Assembly: GCA_021792315.1 (NCBI GenBank) | Contig: JAJYUX010000043.1 | Coordinates: 1-13,108, forward strand | DNA length: 13,108 nt | Direction: 5' to 3' | Origin: an archaeon | GTDB lineage: Archaea; Thermoproteota; Nitrososphaeria; Nitrososphaerales; CADDZS01 | Shown here: positions 6,825 to 13,108 of the stretch, piece by piece | Layout of the letters: each line of letters begins with the position of its first letter | Position numbering within the stretch: the stretch's first letter is position 1 | Made by a program: the position numbers and the translations under genes | The notes under the pieces: generated by a model | The model's database searches: none | Seen by the model: the letters and a program-made list of their open reading frames with translations, nothing else | What the model was told of the DNA's origin: nothing

Positions 6825-7116
6825 AATTTTTTTGATCGATTTTTCGTAGGCTCGATCAATCCGTAGACCGATTCTCTGCGCTCGGTGCCGTCAATCGATC
6901 AATTCTCCGATTATCTATCGGTAGAATCGATTGCCATGAGATCGCTCGATCCATCGATTGCGCCCAATGGATTCGCCCGAAAGATCGATTTCGATCCGGG
7001 GCGCAAGCAATCCATCCGCTAAGGAGGGGAGAGAGGGAAGAGTGACCGAGTTGCCGGGCTCAAGCTGTCGCGGAATCCCGACCAGAGAATTCGTTAACTG
7101 GTTCTTATCGATAGAA
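6825..7116. repeat. GATCGAT-rich tract, left copy
   Basis: The tract starts with a run of Ts followed by GATCGATTTTTC (6825-6845) and contains many ATCGAT, TCGATC and GATCGAT words, for example around 6851, 6892, 6926, 6955 and 6983, with a last ATCGAT near 7108. The word is self-complementary, so many short hairpins are possible. The same T-run plus GATCGATTTT opens the second tract at 7934. An ATG-started frame (6967-7194) runs through it, but its sequence follows the repeats, so I do not call it a gene. Confidence 0.6.
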
Positions 7117-7150
7117 GTGCGATGCGTTTTGGATCTAGAGCTCGGTTACT

Positions 7151-7649
7151 CTACAACTTTTCAGACGAAGTTTGGTTCTTTTTTCGCTCTATGAATTCAT
7201 TGACGACCTGAACAAATTCGCCTGCTCTCCTCTTCCTTTCAGCAGGAGTTATCCCATAGGTTATAGTAAGCATCCCACATTGGAACATGTTCTTTGTGAC
7301 CCAGCTGTTTCTCTAGCTCTGCCAGTTGAGAATCGACGAAGCTGTTCGGCTCGCAAACTGGGCAGGGGACGTCAGCAGCTTCCCAAGTGACGAGCCGTAA
7401 TCTGGGATGCTCACGGCAGTAGCTGGAAGAAGCGCGCCAGGAGCTGGTATTTTCCTGATTTGTGAAATTCAACAAGAGAGGCTGGAGCGATATCATCGCT
7501 GCCTCAAGTCTCTGGATTCTGGAATCGGTGTTTCGAGCAGCATTTGGGCCTGTCTTTTTTCCAATCTCCTTCTGATATCTACGAAGATTCGCAAGAGACA
7601 GACAAAGATCATTTCCAAACTCCGCTCCACTTGTTGAATTCTTATTCAA
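7151..7649 (-). pseudogene. Frameshifted hypothetical gene with CxxC
   Basis: Two minus-strand frames appear to belong to one gene. The first (TTG 7649 to 7239) has a helical basic part (LRRYQKEIGKKTGPNAARNT) and a CPVC motif, and its coding-like sequence ends in HVPMWDAYYNLW just before an abrupt stop. The overlapping frame then continues ITPAERKRRAGEFVQVVNEF, IERKKNQ, to a stop at 7151. A one-base change in the TGGG run near 7257 would join them. Alternatively the second part is a separate 40-aa ORF from ATG 7273, or a programmed frameshift joins them. I do not recognise the family; the CPVC suggests metal binding. The start has no ribosome-binding site. Confidence 0.45.
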
Positions 7650-7880
7650 AGTCAGGACCAGAAAATGTGAAGAGACTGTCTACTCAAATGCTTTCACATG
7701 CGATATTTGATTTGAGCGTAAGGAGCACTCGGCTCTCTATCTGTAATGAAATGATTCAAAATATCCTCATTCTCGAGGGTTTGTGCAATAGGAGGCGAAG
7801 TCTGTCATCGTCAACAACAAGTTCCCTGAAATGAAGTTCTTGCGGGGCAAGGTGTTAAGCTGGGAAGTTCAGAGCCGAAG
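7650..7880 (-). pseudogene. Possible decayed coding remnants
   Basis: On the minus strand two short frames read like protein but are broken: APQELHFRELVVDDDRLRLL (about 7853-7794), then in another frame AQTLENEDILNHFITDRE and PSAPYAQIKYRM ending near 7699. No start signal exists, and a plus-strand frame (7544-7834) crosses the same DNA. They could be upstream parts of the broken gene at 7151-7649 or an unrelated relic. Confidence 0.25.
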
Positions 7881-7933
7881 CAAGGCCGTGATTTAGAAGT
7901 CACGAGTTACTCCAGTACTTTCAATTTTAAGCT

Positions 7934-8095
7934 AATTTTTTGATCGATTTTCAATTGCAATTGCTTGCCAATCAGTTAGCAACCCGCCCTTCTCGATAGA
8001 TTGATCTAAAATCGATCTATTTGATCAAGTAATAATACAAAGAATCCGTATCGATCGTGCGATAAATCGATTGATAGATCGATTTGCCCTATCGA
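7934..8095. repeat. GATCGAT-rich tract, right copy
   Basis: It opens with AATTTTTTGATCGATTTTC (7934-7951), nearly identical to 6825-6845. A strong hairpin follows, ATAGATTGAT-CTAAA-ATCGATCTAT (7996-8020, one mismatch), then several ATCGAT words up to about 8095. The two tracts are 1.1 kb apart in the same orientation, bracketing the broken gene at 7151-7649. From 8096 to 8242 I see nothing supportable. Confidence 0.6.
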
Positions 8096-8278
8096 AAATT
8101 AATTTGGTTTCTAGCAATTAATATCTTTCATCCCAGTTGACAGCTTTTCTTTGTTGGTAGACAACCGATAGCCAGCCAATTGTTATCGAACGGAAAGGCG
8201 AGCAGGCGGTGACAAGAAGCAGCCGGAAAAATAAGCACCAATGTGGGTCTTAGCTGTTATCATCATGGAAAGAGGAAT

Positions 8279-8404
8279 CTACAGGAGCGCAGTCACATGA
8301 GCTGCTTTAGGAGCTTGCCAATATTTCGTTCTCCAGAGAACCAATTTGATTATGATACTTAGATTACCGAGTCGATGTGTCATTTTTTCTTGCCCCGAAG
8401 ACAT
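8279..8404 (-). CDS. Doubtful small ORF (41 aa)
   Basis: An ATG (8404) one base after the stop of the pseudogene at 8406-8838 opens 41 codons (MSSGQEKMTHRLGNLSIIIK, then LVLWRTKYWQAPK). The abutting start suggests translational coupling in the ancestral gene pair, but there is no recognisable family. A plus-strand frame over the same DNA (GTG 8243 to 8362, 39 aa) is about as plausible, so confidence is low. Confidence 0.25.
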   Translation of the reverse strand: MSSGQEKMTHRLGNLSIIIKLVLWRTKYWQAPKAAHVTALL

Positions 8405-8405
8405 T

Positions 8406-8838
8406 TTACTCTAAGTGCAACCCCTTGTTCGCAGACTCTAACAAGTGGGAATGGTGGAGGTAACGCACTCTGTAGTCGAGCCGAGCGATTTCGTCCAGAG
8501 ATCTTAGACAGTTAACAATCCTGTCCGTCAAGTCATCTCCAGATGTATTCGCCAATGCAACCCACAACTACATCAAAACGTCTCAGCGTATAGAGAACAT
8601 CTGAATCCAATCTACCAAGAGAATTTGCCAACTGACTTTTCCATCTCACTTTTAGATGTGCTCCCCAATTACTCGAATTCAAAAGAATTATGAGCAAGGA
8701 CTTCCGTATTAATGAATCATGCAATCTCCCAATAATGATGGGGGAGATTTGTCCGGATTGTCCCAAGCCCGCCCGAGCTTTTACCTTATCGGATAAGAGC
8801 CCTGTTACTTCTTTAAAAACTCGGAAGTGAAAAATTGG
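8406..8838 (-). pseudogene. Frameshifted hypothetical gene lacking a start
   Basis: One frame (8838 to 8533) reads FRVFKEVTGLLSDKVKARAG, continues with SPIIIGRLHDSLIRKSLLII and SDVLYTLRRFDVV, then ends soon after in an unlikely tail. The overlapping frame from TTG 8567 continues naturally as LWVALANTSGDDLTDRIVNC, LRSLDEIARLDYRVRYLHHS, to TAA at 8406. Joining them gives about 145 residues of consistent sequence. No ATG/GTG/TTG precedes the conserved part: an in-frame TAG lies at 8839-8841. The gene is therefore dead or uses an unusual start. I do not recognise it. The RRFDVVLWVALANTSGDD stretch faintly recalls GGDEF-type cyclase cores (resemblance only). Confidence 0.5.
8812..8819 (+). promoter_or_regulatory. 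TATA-like box before the 55-aa ORF
   Basis: TTTAAAAA is centred about 31 bp upstream of the ATG at 8847. With archaeal spacing the transcript would start around 8841, leaving a leader of about 6 nt. No ribosome-binding site is visible, consistent with near-leaderless expression. Confidence 0.4.
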
Positions 8839-8846
8839 CTAGACCA

Positions 8847-9014
8847 ATGAGACAGCTGACTGAACTTGAAGTGGCTAACGGACTAATTGTTGCAAGATAC
8901 ATAGACCAAGAGAAAAGAGGCGTATCGAATGGTAGGTATAATGTACCATCTATCACACAATTGAAGATTTGTCAGGTTATTGACTTCGAAACATTTCCTT
9001 CGGTTTTTTTCTGA
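8847..9014 (+). CDS. Possible small protein (55 aa)
   Basis: A 55-residue ORF, MRQLTELEVANGLIVARYID then NGRYNVPSITQLKICQVIDF. Balanced composition and the TATA-like box at 8812-8819 suggest a real gene. The end is odd: the last residues FPSVFF come from a run of seven Ts followed by TGA. With six Ts the frame would go on to SVFSEDLE and a TAA, a more natural terminus, so a homopolymer slip is possible. The tail overlaps a minus-strand ORF ending at 8972. No family recognised. Confidence 0.4.
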   Translation: MRQLTELEVANGLIVARYIDQEKRGVSNGRYNVPSITQLKICQVIDFETFPSVFF

Positions 9015-9169
9015 GGATCTAGAATAAGTCTGAGGCTCTGATCGGACGCAGTTCGGACTTTGCTTAACTCGCAATGCAGTTCAACAACTACTTCCTTTAG
9101 AAGCAAATCTTCTCTGCTTCTTCTGACAGAATCAATGACTTGCTTCTTACAACAGTTATATTCTTTCAA
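8972..9169 (-). CDS. Possible small charged protein (65 aa)
   Basis: From TTG 9169 the minus strand encodes 65 residues: KEYNCCKKQVIDSVRRSRED, LLLKEVVVELHCELSKVRTA and a Lys/Ser-rich end. Arg codons are nearly all AGA and the composition is that of a soluble helical protein. There is no ribosome-binding site, and the start lies only 15 bp from the divergent gene at 9185, leaving little room for a promoter. Its end overlaps the plus-strand ORF at 8847-9014, so at most one of the pair may be expressed. Function unknown. Confidence 0.35.
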   Translation of the reverse strand: MKEYNCCKKQVIDSVRRSREDLLLKEVVVELHCELSKVRTASDQSLRLILDPQKKTEGNVSKSIT

Positions 9170-9184
9170 TGAGATGAACGCGTG

Positions 9185-9451
9185 ATGAAAAAACAATTTT
9201 CGCGAAAAGAGAAGGACGACCTGATAATGAAGGCCCTTTACCACTACCTAGACAATAAGCTCTTGTACAAGTCAGAAGACGATTCTGAAACTTCTCTTGA
9301 GAATCATGACGTTGCAAATGTGGCACTATCATATGCCACTCTGGTCTCCCAAGAAAGACTCGGAAAAACGAACTTGTACGTCTCATTTATGGCTCTATCG
9401 CTATCACTTGTCTCTATAGTAATTGCGCTCATCATTTCTTTTCGGATTTGA
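9185..9451 (+). CDS. Small C-tail-anchored membrane protein (88 aa)
   Basis: An 88-residue protein with a charged N-terminal part (KKQFSRKEKDDLIMKALYHY, then an acidic SEDDSETSLEN) and one strongly hydrophobic segment at the C-terminus, LYVSFMALSLSLVSIVIALI (about 65-84), ending ISFRI. This predicts a tail anchor with the bulk in the cytoplasm. The start is the ATG at 9185; a GTG one codon earlier is possible. GAGATG about 10 bases upstream can serve as ribosome-binding site. Its stop (TGA 9449-9451) directly abuts the ATG of the next gene, so the two are probably co-translated. No family recognised. Confidence 0.65.
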   Translation: MKKQFSRKEKDDLIMKALYHYLDNKLLYKSEDDSETSLENHDVANVALSYATLVSQERLGKTNLYVSFMALSLSLVSIVIALIISFRI

Positions 9452-9664
9452 ATGACGCGAATCTCGGACAATGACTTAATAATGGATGACCATCAATTAC
9501 CTATGGCGTTAATTTTGATGAGTTACGGAAAAAGAGGAAACATCAGAAACGGAGCCGGCACACTGAGTAGAAATTACAGCGATTCTAGACCTCCAAGAGT
9601 GAATCACGGCGTGATGTGTTCCGAATGCAGGAAAAAGACTCTAGCCACTTTCGAACCTACCTAA
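9452..9664 (+). CDS. Small CxxC protein (70 aa)
   Basis: A 70-residue ORF whose ATG follows the previous stop with no gap, which favours translational coupling. The sequence starts MTRISDNDLIMDDHQLPMAL and has a polar, Arg/Asn-rich middle. Near the end, MCSECRKKT holds a CxxC that could be half of a zinc site. The membrane-anchored neighbour suggests a two-protein unit, but I recognise neither and cannot assign a role. Confidence 0.5.
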   Translation: MTRISDNDLIMDDHQLPMALILMSYGKRGNIRNGAGTLSRNYSDSRPPRVNHGVMCSECRKKTLATFEPT

Positions 9665-9802
9665 GGGTGACTAGTTTACTGCGTGGAATATCTTCCCAAC
9701 CAGAGAGACCCCGAATGGAACTTCTAGCTGAAAAAAACTAGACGTGTGTAAATCAAACTAATTCATTTCTCCAGTCCATTTGAAGTCTTGCTGGTATTTT
9801 AG
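9665..9802. other. Intergenic, no clear promoter
   Basis: AT-rich 138-bp gap before the YkgJ-like gene. I see no strong TATA match at the distance expected for its ATG and no RNA gene. Confidence 0.4.
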
Positions 9803-10192
9803 ATGAAGAATATCTGCAATAGTCATCACTGCGTGAGCTGCTGCTACGACACCGAGATGTTACTCTTGGATGAAGACATCCTTCGCATTACTGGGCTGGG
9901 CTACGAAGAAGAGTTCTTCACGAGAGAATCCAAGGGCTTCAAGATTCTAAAGAACAGCAGACACGGAAGATGCGTCTTCCATGACGGAACACTATGCACA
10001 ATCTATAAGGATCGACCGAAGGGTTGCAGCATCTATCCGATAATCTTTGATGAAGATTTGATGTCGCCAGTAAAAGATAATCTGTGCCCACACATGGATG
10101 AATTTGTAGTTCCCAAGAAAACCAAACTAGAACTATCGAATGTCTACACGCGATTGCTAAGCGAACGACTTGATAGAAAGGCAATGAAATGA
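9803..10192 (+). CDS. YkgJ-type Cys-cluster (zinc/iron-chelating) protein
   Basis: A 129-residue member of the YkgJ/UPF0153 family, small proteins with a conserved Cys cluster thought to chelate zinc or iron. The hallmarks are in order: HHCVSCCYDTEMLLLDEDIL (Cys10, 13, 14), then GRCVFHDGTLCTIYKDRPKG (Cys57, Cys65), CSIYP (Cys75) and CPH (Cys95). Cys5 adds an N-terminal ligand. The arrangement C..CC...C..C-x-IY..RP..C..YP is diagnostic. The length is usual for the short archaeal form. ATG 9803 has no ribosome-binding site, so a leaderless mRNA is likely. The gene stands alone. The biochemical role of the family is not established. Confidence 0.9.
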   Translation: MKNICNSHHCVSCCYDTEMLLLDEDILRITGLGYEEEFFTRESKGFKILKNSRHGRCVFHDGTLCTIYKDRPKGCSIYPIIFDEDLMSPVKDNLCPHMDEFVVPKKTKLELSNVYTRLLSERLDRKAMK

Positions 10193-10385
10193 CACTTCGT
10201 GCATCCTCCACGAATGTACCTTAGAATGCACGACCCAGTTAGGCGCTTCAGCCACAGGTACCTGAGGAAGATTTGAATAACTTGGCAGAAATCTGAAATA
10301 TGTTCACAGTATTTGAGCTACCACCATCGAATCACTTCTGGATGCATGTTGGAGGGACCTATTCCTAGCAAAGGAAATTTCGTAT
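10193..10385. other. Intergenic, no gene
   Basis: No supported ORF. This is the flank left of the decayed insertion sequence. I could not find a target-site duplication between it and the right flank. Confidence 0.4.
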
Positions 10386-11191
10386 GGGTCTTCAAATAGT
10401 AAGTGGCTCTCTGACATATCGTGCATGCCGCCCAAGGAATAGGGACAGATACCGGCTACTTAAGGGCTGATGGAACGCATTTGAACGTCTCATGAGGTCG
10501 TATGTAGTTGTACCAGAATGCAAACATGTGGAGAAATCTGTCAATTCACTCGATGGCGTGTAGGGGATCCTTAATTGGAAAATTTTTGTAAAACCGTTTT
10601 GTTCTCTGTTTGAACGTGTGATACCACCTCTCTATGTAGTTCCTAAAACTTAATGTCCTCTGGATGTTGCATAATCCAAGAGATTGGAACGCGTATTTGT
10701 ACCATGGAGCATGATCTGTAATTACAATCGGAGTATTCTTGCATGATCCCAACTCATGCTTCACTACGAGTGTTGTGGATAGAGATGATATGGATCTCAT
10801 TGCCGCTGCTGAAACGTCCTCTCTTCGTTCGAGATCTAGGCATACTGAGACGTATGCCATCTTTCCATTTCTTTTGACCTTCGTCTCGTCCAGCAAGATC
10901 ACATTCCTCTCCTTATCCCTAGCGAGCTTCTTTTTCGCAAAAGCTTCTTCGAATTTCAGGATCCACTTCCTGACAGACTCCTTGCACACATGGAACTTCC
11001 TTGCTATCGCTCTTAGCGACAGACCTTCCATGTAGAGGTGACATGCCTCAGCCTTGATTTCTCTAGAAACCTTATTTCTTTCGAAATATGCTACGATCTA
11101 ACGTGGCTAGGAAGAACTCATGGTCTTCCATTGTTTTTCTCACCGAAAGACAATAGCGAGAGCTCGCCTGGCCCAGACTGTCTGAAAACCC
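10386..11191 (-). mobile_element. Decayed IS6-like insertion sequence (about 806 bp)
   Basis: Imperfect terminal inverted repeats bound a dead transposase: GGGTCTTCAAATAG at 10386-10399 and the reverse complement GGGTTTTCAGACAG at 11178-11191 (11 of 14 match). The total of about 806 bp fits the IS6 family (about 700-900 bp). No 8-bp target duplication is visible, as expected for an old insertion. The ends are my reading by eye. Confidence 0.55.
10456..11121 (-). pseudogene. IS6-like DDE transposase, three in-frame stops
   Basis: One frame runs from ATG 11121 to TAG 10456 but is broken by TAG at 11107-11109, TAG at 11098-11100 and TGA at 10546-10548. Between stops the protein is intact: a helix-turn-helix (LSLRAIARKFHVCKESVRKW) and the DDE core. 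Numbered from the internal Met at 11031, these are Asp48 in LLDET, Asp106 in VITDHAPWY and Glu134 in RNYIERWYHTFKQRTKRF. After the TGA, IDRFLHMFAFWYNYIRPHET continues the family's C-terminus. A TGG-to-TGA change would explain that stop. The 222-codon length matches IS6-type enzymes, which catalyse replicative transposition. The first stops remove the N-terminus, so the copy cannot move itself. Confidence 0.8.
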
Positions 11192-11274
11192 ACACCTATT
11201 TGGTGGGATCTGCGAATAGCACAATGTTTTCGTAACGCTAATGATGTTCTCAGATTTGGACTGTAAGAATTTTC

Positions 11275-11676
11275 ATGGCACGCTCATGGGAAGAAAGAGT
11301 TGCTGAGTACGTGGATTCTCCAAGGTTGCGTCAACGACTGAGAATAGATCAACAAATCTCGTGCGCCGTCGATGGTAACTACGGCATTTACAAGACCGAA
11401 GCTTCCCTGAAGAAGAGAGGATCTTTTTCCTGTTCATGTCCTTCTGATGACTATCCATGCAAACATGTAGGCGCGTTGCTGCGAACATACAAGAATCATC
11501 CCAGATCATTTTTGGATCTTGAGAAGATGATCAAGAGTAAACTAGCTAGGATGGAAAAGCCTGAGCTTTTGAGGGTAATCCGTAAGATGATTCTAGCTTC
11601 GCCATCCTGTTTATCCGTGTTGGGAGTGAAGGGTTTTGAGGAGCCGGTGAGAGACGACGAAGAGGAATACTACTGA
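11275..11676 (+). CDS. SWIM zinc-finger protein
   Basis: A 133-residue protein with a SWIM zinc finger, CxCx6CxH: FSCSCPSDDYPCKHVGALLR, ligands Cys53, Cys55, Cys62 and His64. SWIM domains bind DNA or protein and occur in SWI2/SNF2 ATPases, MuDR transposases and small archaeal proteins. Before it is a short SWEERVAEYVDS helix; after it are a basic helical region (LEKMIKSKLARMEKPELLRV) and an acidic tail ending DDEEEYY. No nuclease or ATPase domain is fused. The ATG at 11275 has no ribosome-binding site. The gene sits between two insertion sequences, with its stop 64 bp before the start of the IS1182-type transposase. Its partner is unknown. Confidence 0.85.
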   Translation: MARSWEERVAEYVDSPRLRQRLRIDQQISCAVDGNYGIYKTEASLKKRGSFSCSCPSDDYPCKHVGALLRTYKNHPRSFLDLEKMIKSKLARMEKPELLRVIRKMILASPSCLSVLGVKGFEEPVRDDEEEYY

Positions 11677-13108
11677 GGACAGATCTGTGGCATCTTATTC
11701 TTGAGAAGGCCTATATCGAAGTACGCCCTAGTACAGCTTCATGACCAATATCGATTATGTGAAGGGTCAAGATAGGGACCAGCTCATCCTGTTTCCTGGA
11801 AGCATCAACGAGTATATCGACGAGGATAATGCTGTCAGGGTAATAGATGAGTTCGTAGACAGTCTTAATCTGGATGAGCTCGGATTCATTCACTTCGAGC
11901 CGAAGGACCTCGGTGGAAGACCAGCTTATGATCCCTACGATTTACTGAAACTCTATCTTTGTGGATACTTGAATGGAATCAGAACAAGCAGAAAGCTTGC
12001 AAGGGAATGCAAGAGAAACATTGAACTGATGTGGCTTCTTAGAAAGCTCACACCTGACTTCAGGACGATTTCAGATTTCCGGAAAGATAACATTGATTGC
12101 ATCAAGAGAGTCTTCAGGAAGTTTGTCGAGCTCTGCAAGGGTCTCGATCTGATAGGAGGAGAACTCGTTGGGGTAGATGGGACAAAACTCAGAGCTGTCA
12201 ACTCAAAGAGCAGGAACTTCAACAAGGAGAAGCTCAAGTACAGAATAAAGCGTCTCGAGCTTCACATAGCGGAATATCTCAAGGAGCTCGAAGCGAGCGA
12301 TCAGAAGTTACTCAATGATGACGAAAGTGCGAAGAGTAAACACCAACCTGCTAGACCGCCACCATCAGAGGTTCAACATATTAAAGAAGCGATTAGAAAA
12401 TTCGAGTCCAAGAAGACCGAGTACACCAAAATGCTTGATAGCTTGAGACAATCTGGACAAAACGAGGTATCGCTAACAGATCCTGATTCAAGGTTGATGA
12501 AAAACAATGAGGCGCATGAGGTTTCTTACAACGCGCAGATTGTAGTTGACTCGAAAAATCATCTTATTCCCGATTACTACGTGACAAATGCTGCGACAGA
12601 CGAAAATCAGCTTGTAGCCATCGCAACTAGCGCAAGGGAAGCTCTTGGAATCAAAGAGGGTCAGCTTCTTGCTATAACAGCTGACAAGGGTTACTACAAC
12701 TGGGTGCAGCTCAAGAAGTGCCTTGAAACTGGAATCATTCCATACATTCCAGAAGTTAATCGAGGAAAGGGAGGTCCGAAATCTATTCCAGAACCCGCAT
12801 TCTACAAGGAGAGATTCATCTATGATGGTCGAAATGACTCGTACAGCTGCCCTGCTGGAAAGGTTCTACCATTCAGGAGATGGTGGACTGACCAGCGCCA
12901 ACGAGTCAACAAAATGTACTGGGCTGACGGGAGCGTATGCGCGAACTGTCAGTTCAAGAGTCGATGCACCACAACTCAGAGCAAAAGGCATGGGAGGATT
13001 ATCATAAGGTGGCAGTCTGAAGAGGTCATCGAACAAATCAGGAAAATGATGGAAACTCGGAAGGCTCAAAAAATTGTAAAGAGGAGGAAAGAACTCACAG
13101 AGCATCCC
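11677..13108 (+). mobile_element. IS1182-type insertion sequence, left part
   Basis: The transposase at 11741-13108 marks an insertion sequence whose left end must lie in the 64 bp between the SWIM gene's stop and the ATG. I cannot fix the terminal repeat because the right end is outside the window. The insertion seems not to have cut the SWIM gene. Confidence 0.6.
11741..13108 (+). CDS. IS1182-type DDE transposase (3' end outside window)
   Basis: An uninterrupted frame of 456 codons runs off the window end. N-terminal ILFPGSINEYIDEDNAVRVI, then FEPKDLGGRPAYDPYDLLKL and LARECKRNIELMWLLRKLTP DFRTISDF, are the classic start of IS1182/IS4-5-like transposases. The catalytic core shows Asp146 in VGVDGTKLRAVNSKS and Asp315 in TADKGYYN. 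A coiled-coil insertion (about 168-235) and DPDSRLMKNN lie between. A Cys cluster (CPAGK, CANCQFKSRC) precedes the end. The last residues, LTEHP, match the family's catalytic Glu motif (EHPFGTIK), so Glu454 is likely the third acidic residue. Start ATG 11741; no stop or frameshift in the visible part, so it may be active. Confidence 0.9.
   Translation, partial: MTNIDYVKGQDRDQLILFPGSINEYIDEDNAVRVIDEFVDSLNLDELGFIHFEPKDLGGRPAYDPYDLLKLYLCGYLNGIRTSRKLARECKRNIELMWLLRKLTPDFRTISDFRKDNIDCIKRVFRKFVELCKGLDLIGGELVGVDGTKLRAVNSKSRNFNKEKLKYRIKRLELHIAEYLKELEASDQKLLNDDESAKSKHQPARPPPSEVQHIKEAIRKFESKKTEYTKMLDSLRQSGQNEVSLTDPDSRLMKNNEAHEVSYNAQIVVDSKNHLIPDYYVTNAATDENQLVAIATSAREALGIKEGQLLAITADKGYYNWVQLKKCLETGIIPYIPEVNRGKGGPKSIPEPAFYKERFIYDGRNDSYSCPAGKVLPFRRWWTDQRQRVNKMYWADGSVCANCQFKSRCTTTQSKRHGRIIIRWQSEEVIEQIRKMMETRKAQKIVKRRKELTEHP

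Noticed and set aside
6967..7194. Plus-strand ATG frame through the left GATCGAT tract
   Set aside because: Its sequence is dictated by the repeats and no start signal is visible.
10739..11035. 98-codon plus-strand frame
   Set aside because: Antisense to the IS6-like transposase core.
12097..13007. Additional frames within the IS1182-type transposase
   Set aside because: All lie opposite or out of phase with an uninterrupted transposase frame containing the catalytic residues.

Overview
The window looks archaeal. Arginine is mostly AGA/AGG. Several genes have AT-rich TATA-like boxes about 25-33 bp upstream with little or no leader, while others use short GAGG/GGAG ribosome-binding sites with TTG or GTG starts. 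The recognisable families also fit archaea: a Topo VI-like pair, an ORC/Cdc6-like ATPase, an AbrB-like protein, and SWIM and YkgJ-type small proteins. A Nitrososphaeria-like host is my guess, not a demonstration. Gene density is low, and decayed genes and insertion sequences are common, so this is accessory DNA.

Left part (about 1-5,200, minus strand). The centrepiece is a minus-strand cluster read from right to left: a 59-aa unknown protein (5192-5013), a GHKL ATPase resembling Topo VI subunit B (4908-3418), a Topo VI-A/Spo11-like protein with winged-helix Tyr, Toprim and C-terminal zinc ribbon (3389-2007), and an ORC/Cdc6-like P-loop ATPase with a C-terminal winged helix (1819-503). A small unknown protein follows (283-80). 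Together they suggest a DNA-strand-passage or DNA-cleaving machine with two separate ATPases, one GHKL and one P-loop.

Middle (about 5,250-6,400). Just upstream of the cluster are three exact units of GTGGACA-N10-TGTCCAC, repeated every 31-32 bp (about three helical turns), with more half-sites out to 5655. A 250-bp stretch dense in short hairpins follows, then a possible 53-aa gene. The phased array beside a topoisomerase/ORC-like cluster is the most interesting combination here. It could be an origin, a partition site or an operator.

Right of centre (about 6,500-9,660). A small AbrB-like protein is followed by a gene graveyard. Two AT-rich tracts full of GATCGAT/ATCGAT words (6825-7116 and 7934-8095) surround a frameshifted minus-strand gene (7649-7151). 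Another minus-strand pseudogene (8838-8406) has a frameshift that I could place by joining two frames. Then come small ORFs, including a C-terminally membrane-anchored 88-aa protein directly abutting a CxxC protein.

Right end (about 9,800-13,108). A YkgJ-type cysteine-cluster protein is followed by a dead IS6-like insertion sequence (three in-frame stops, imperfect terminal inverted repeats), a SWIM zinc-finger protein, and an apparently intact IS1182-type transposase that runs off the window end.
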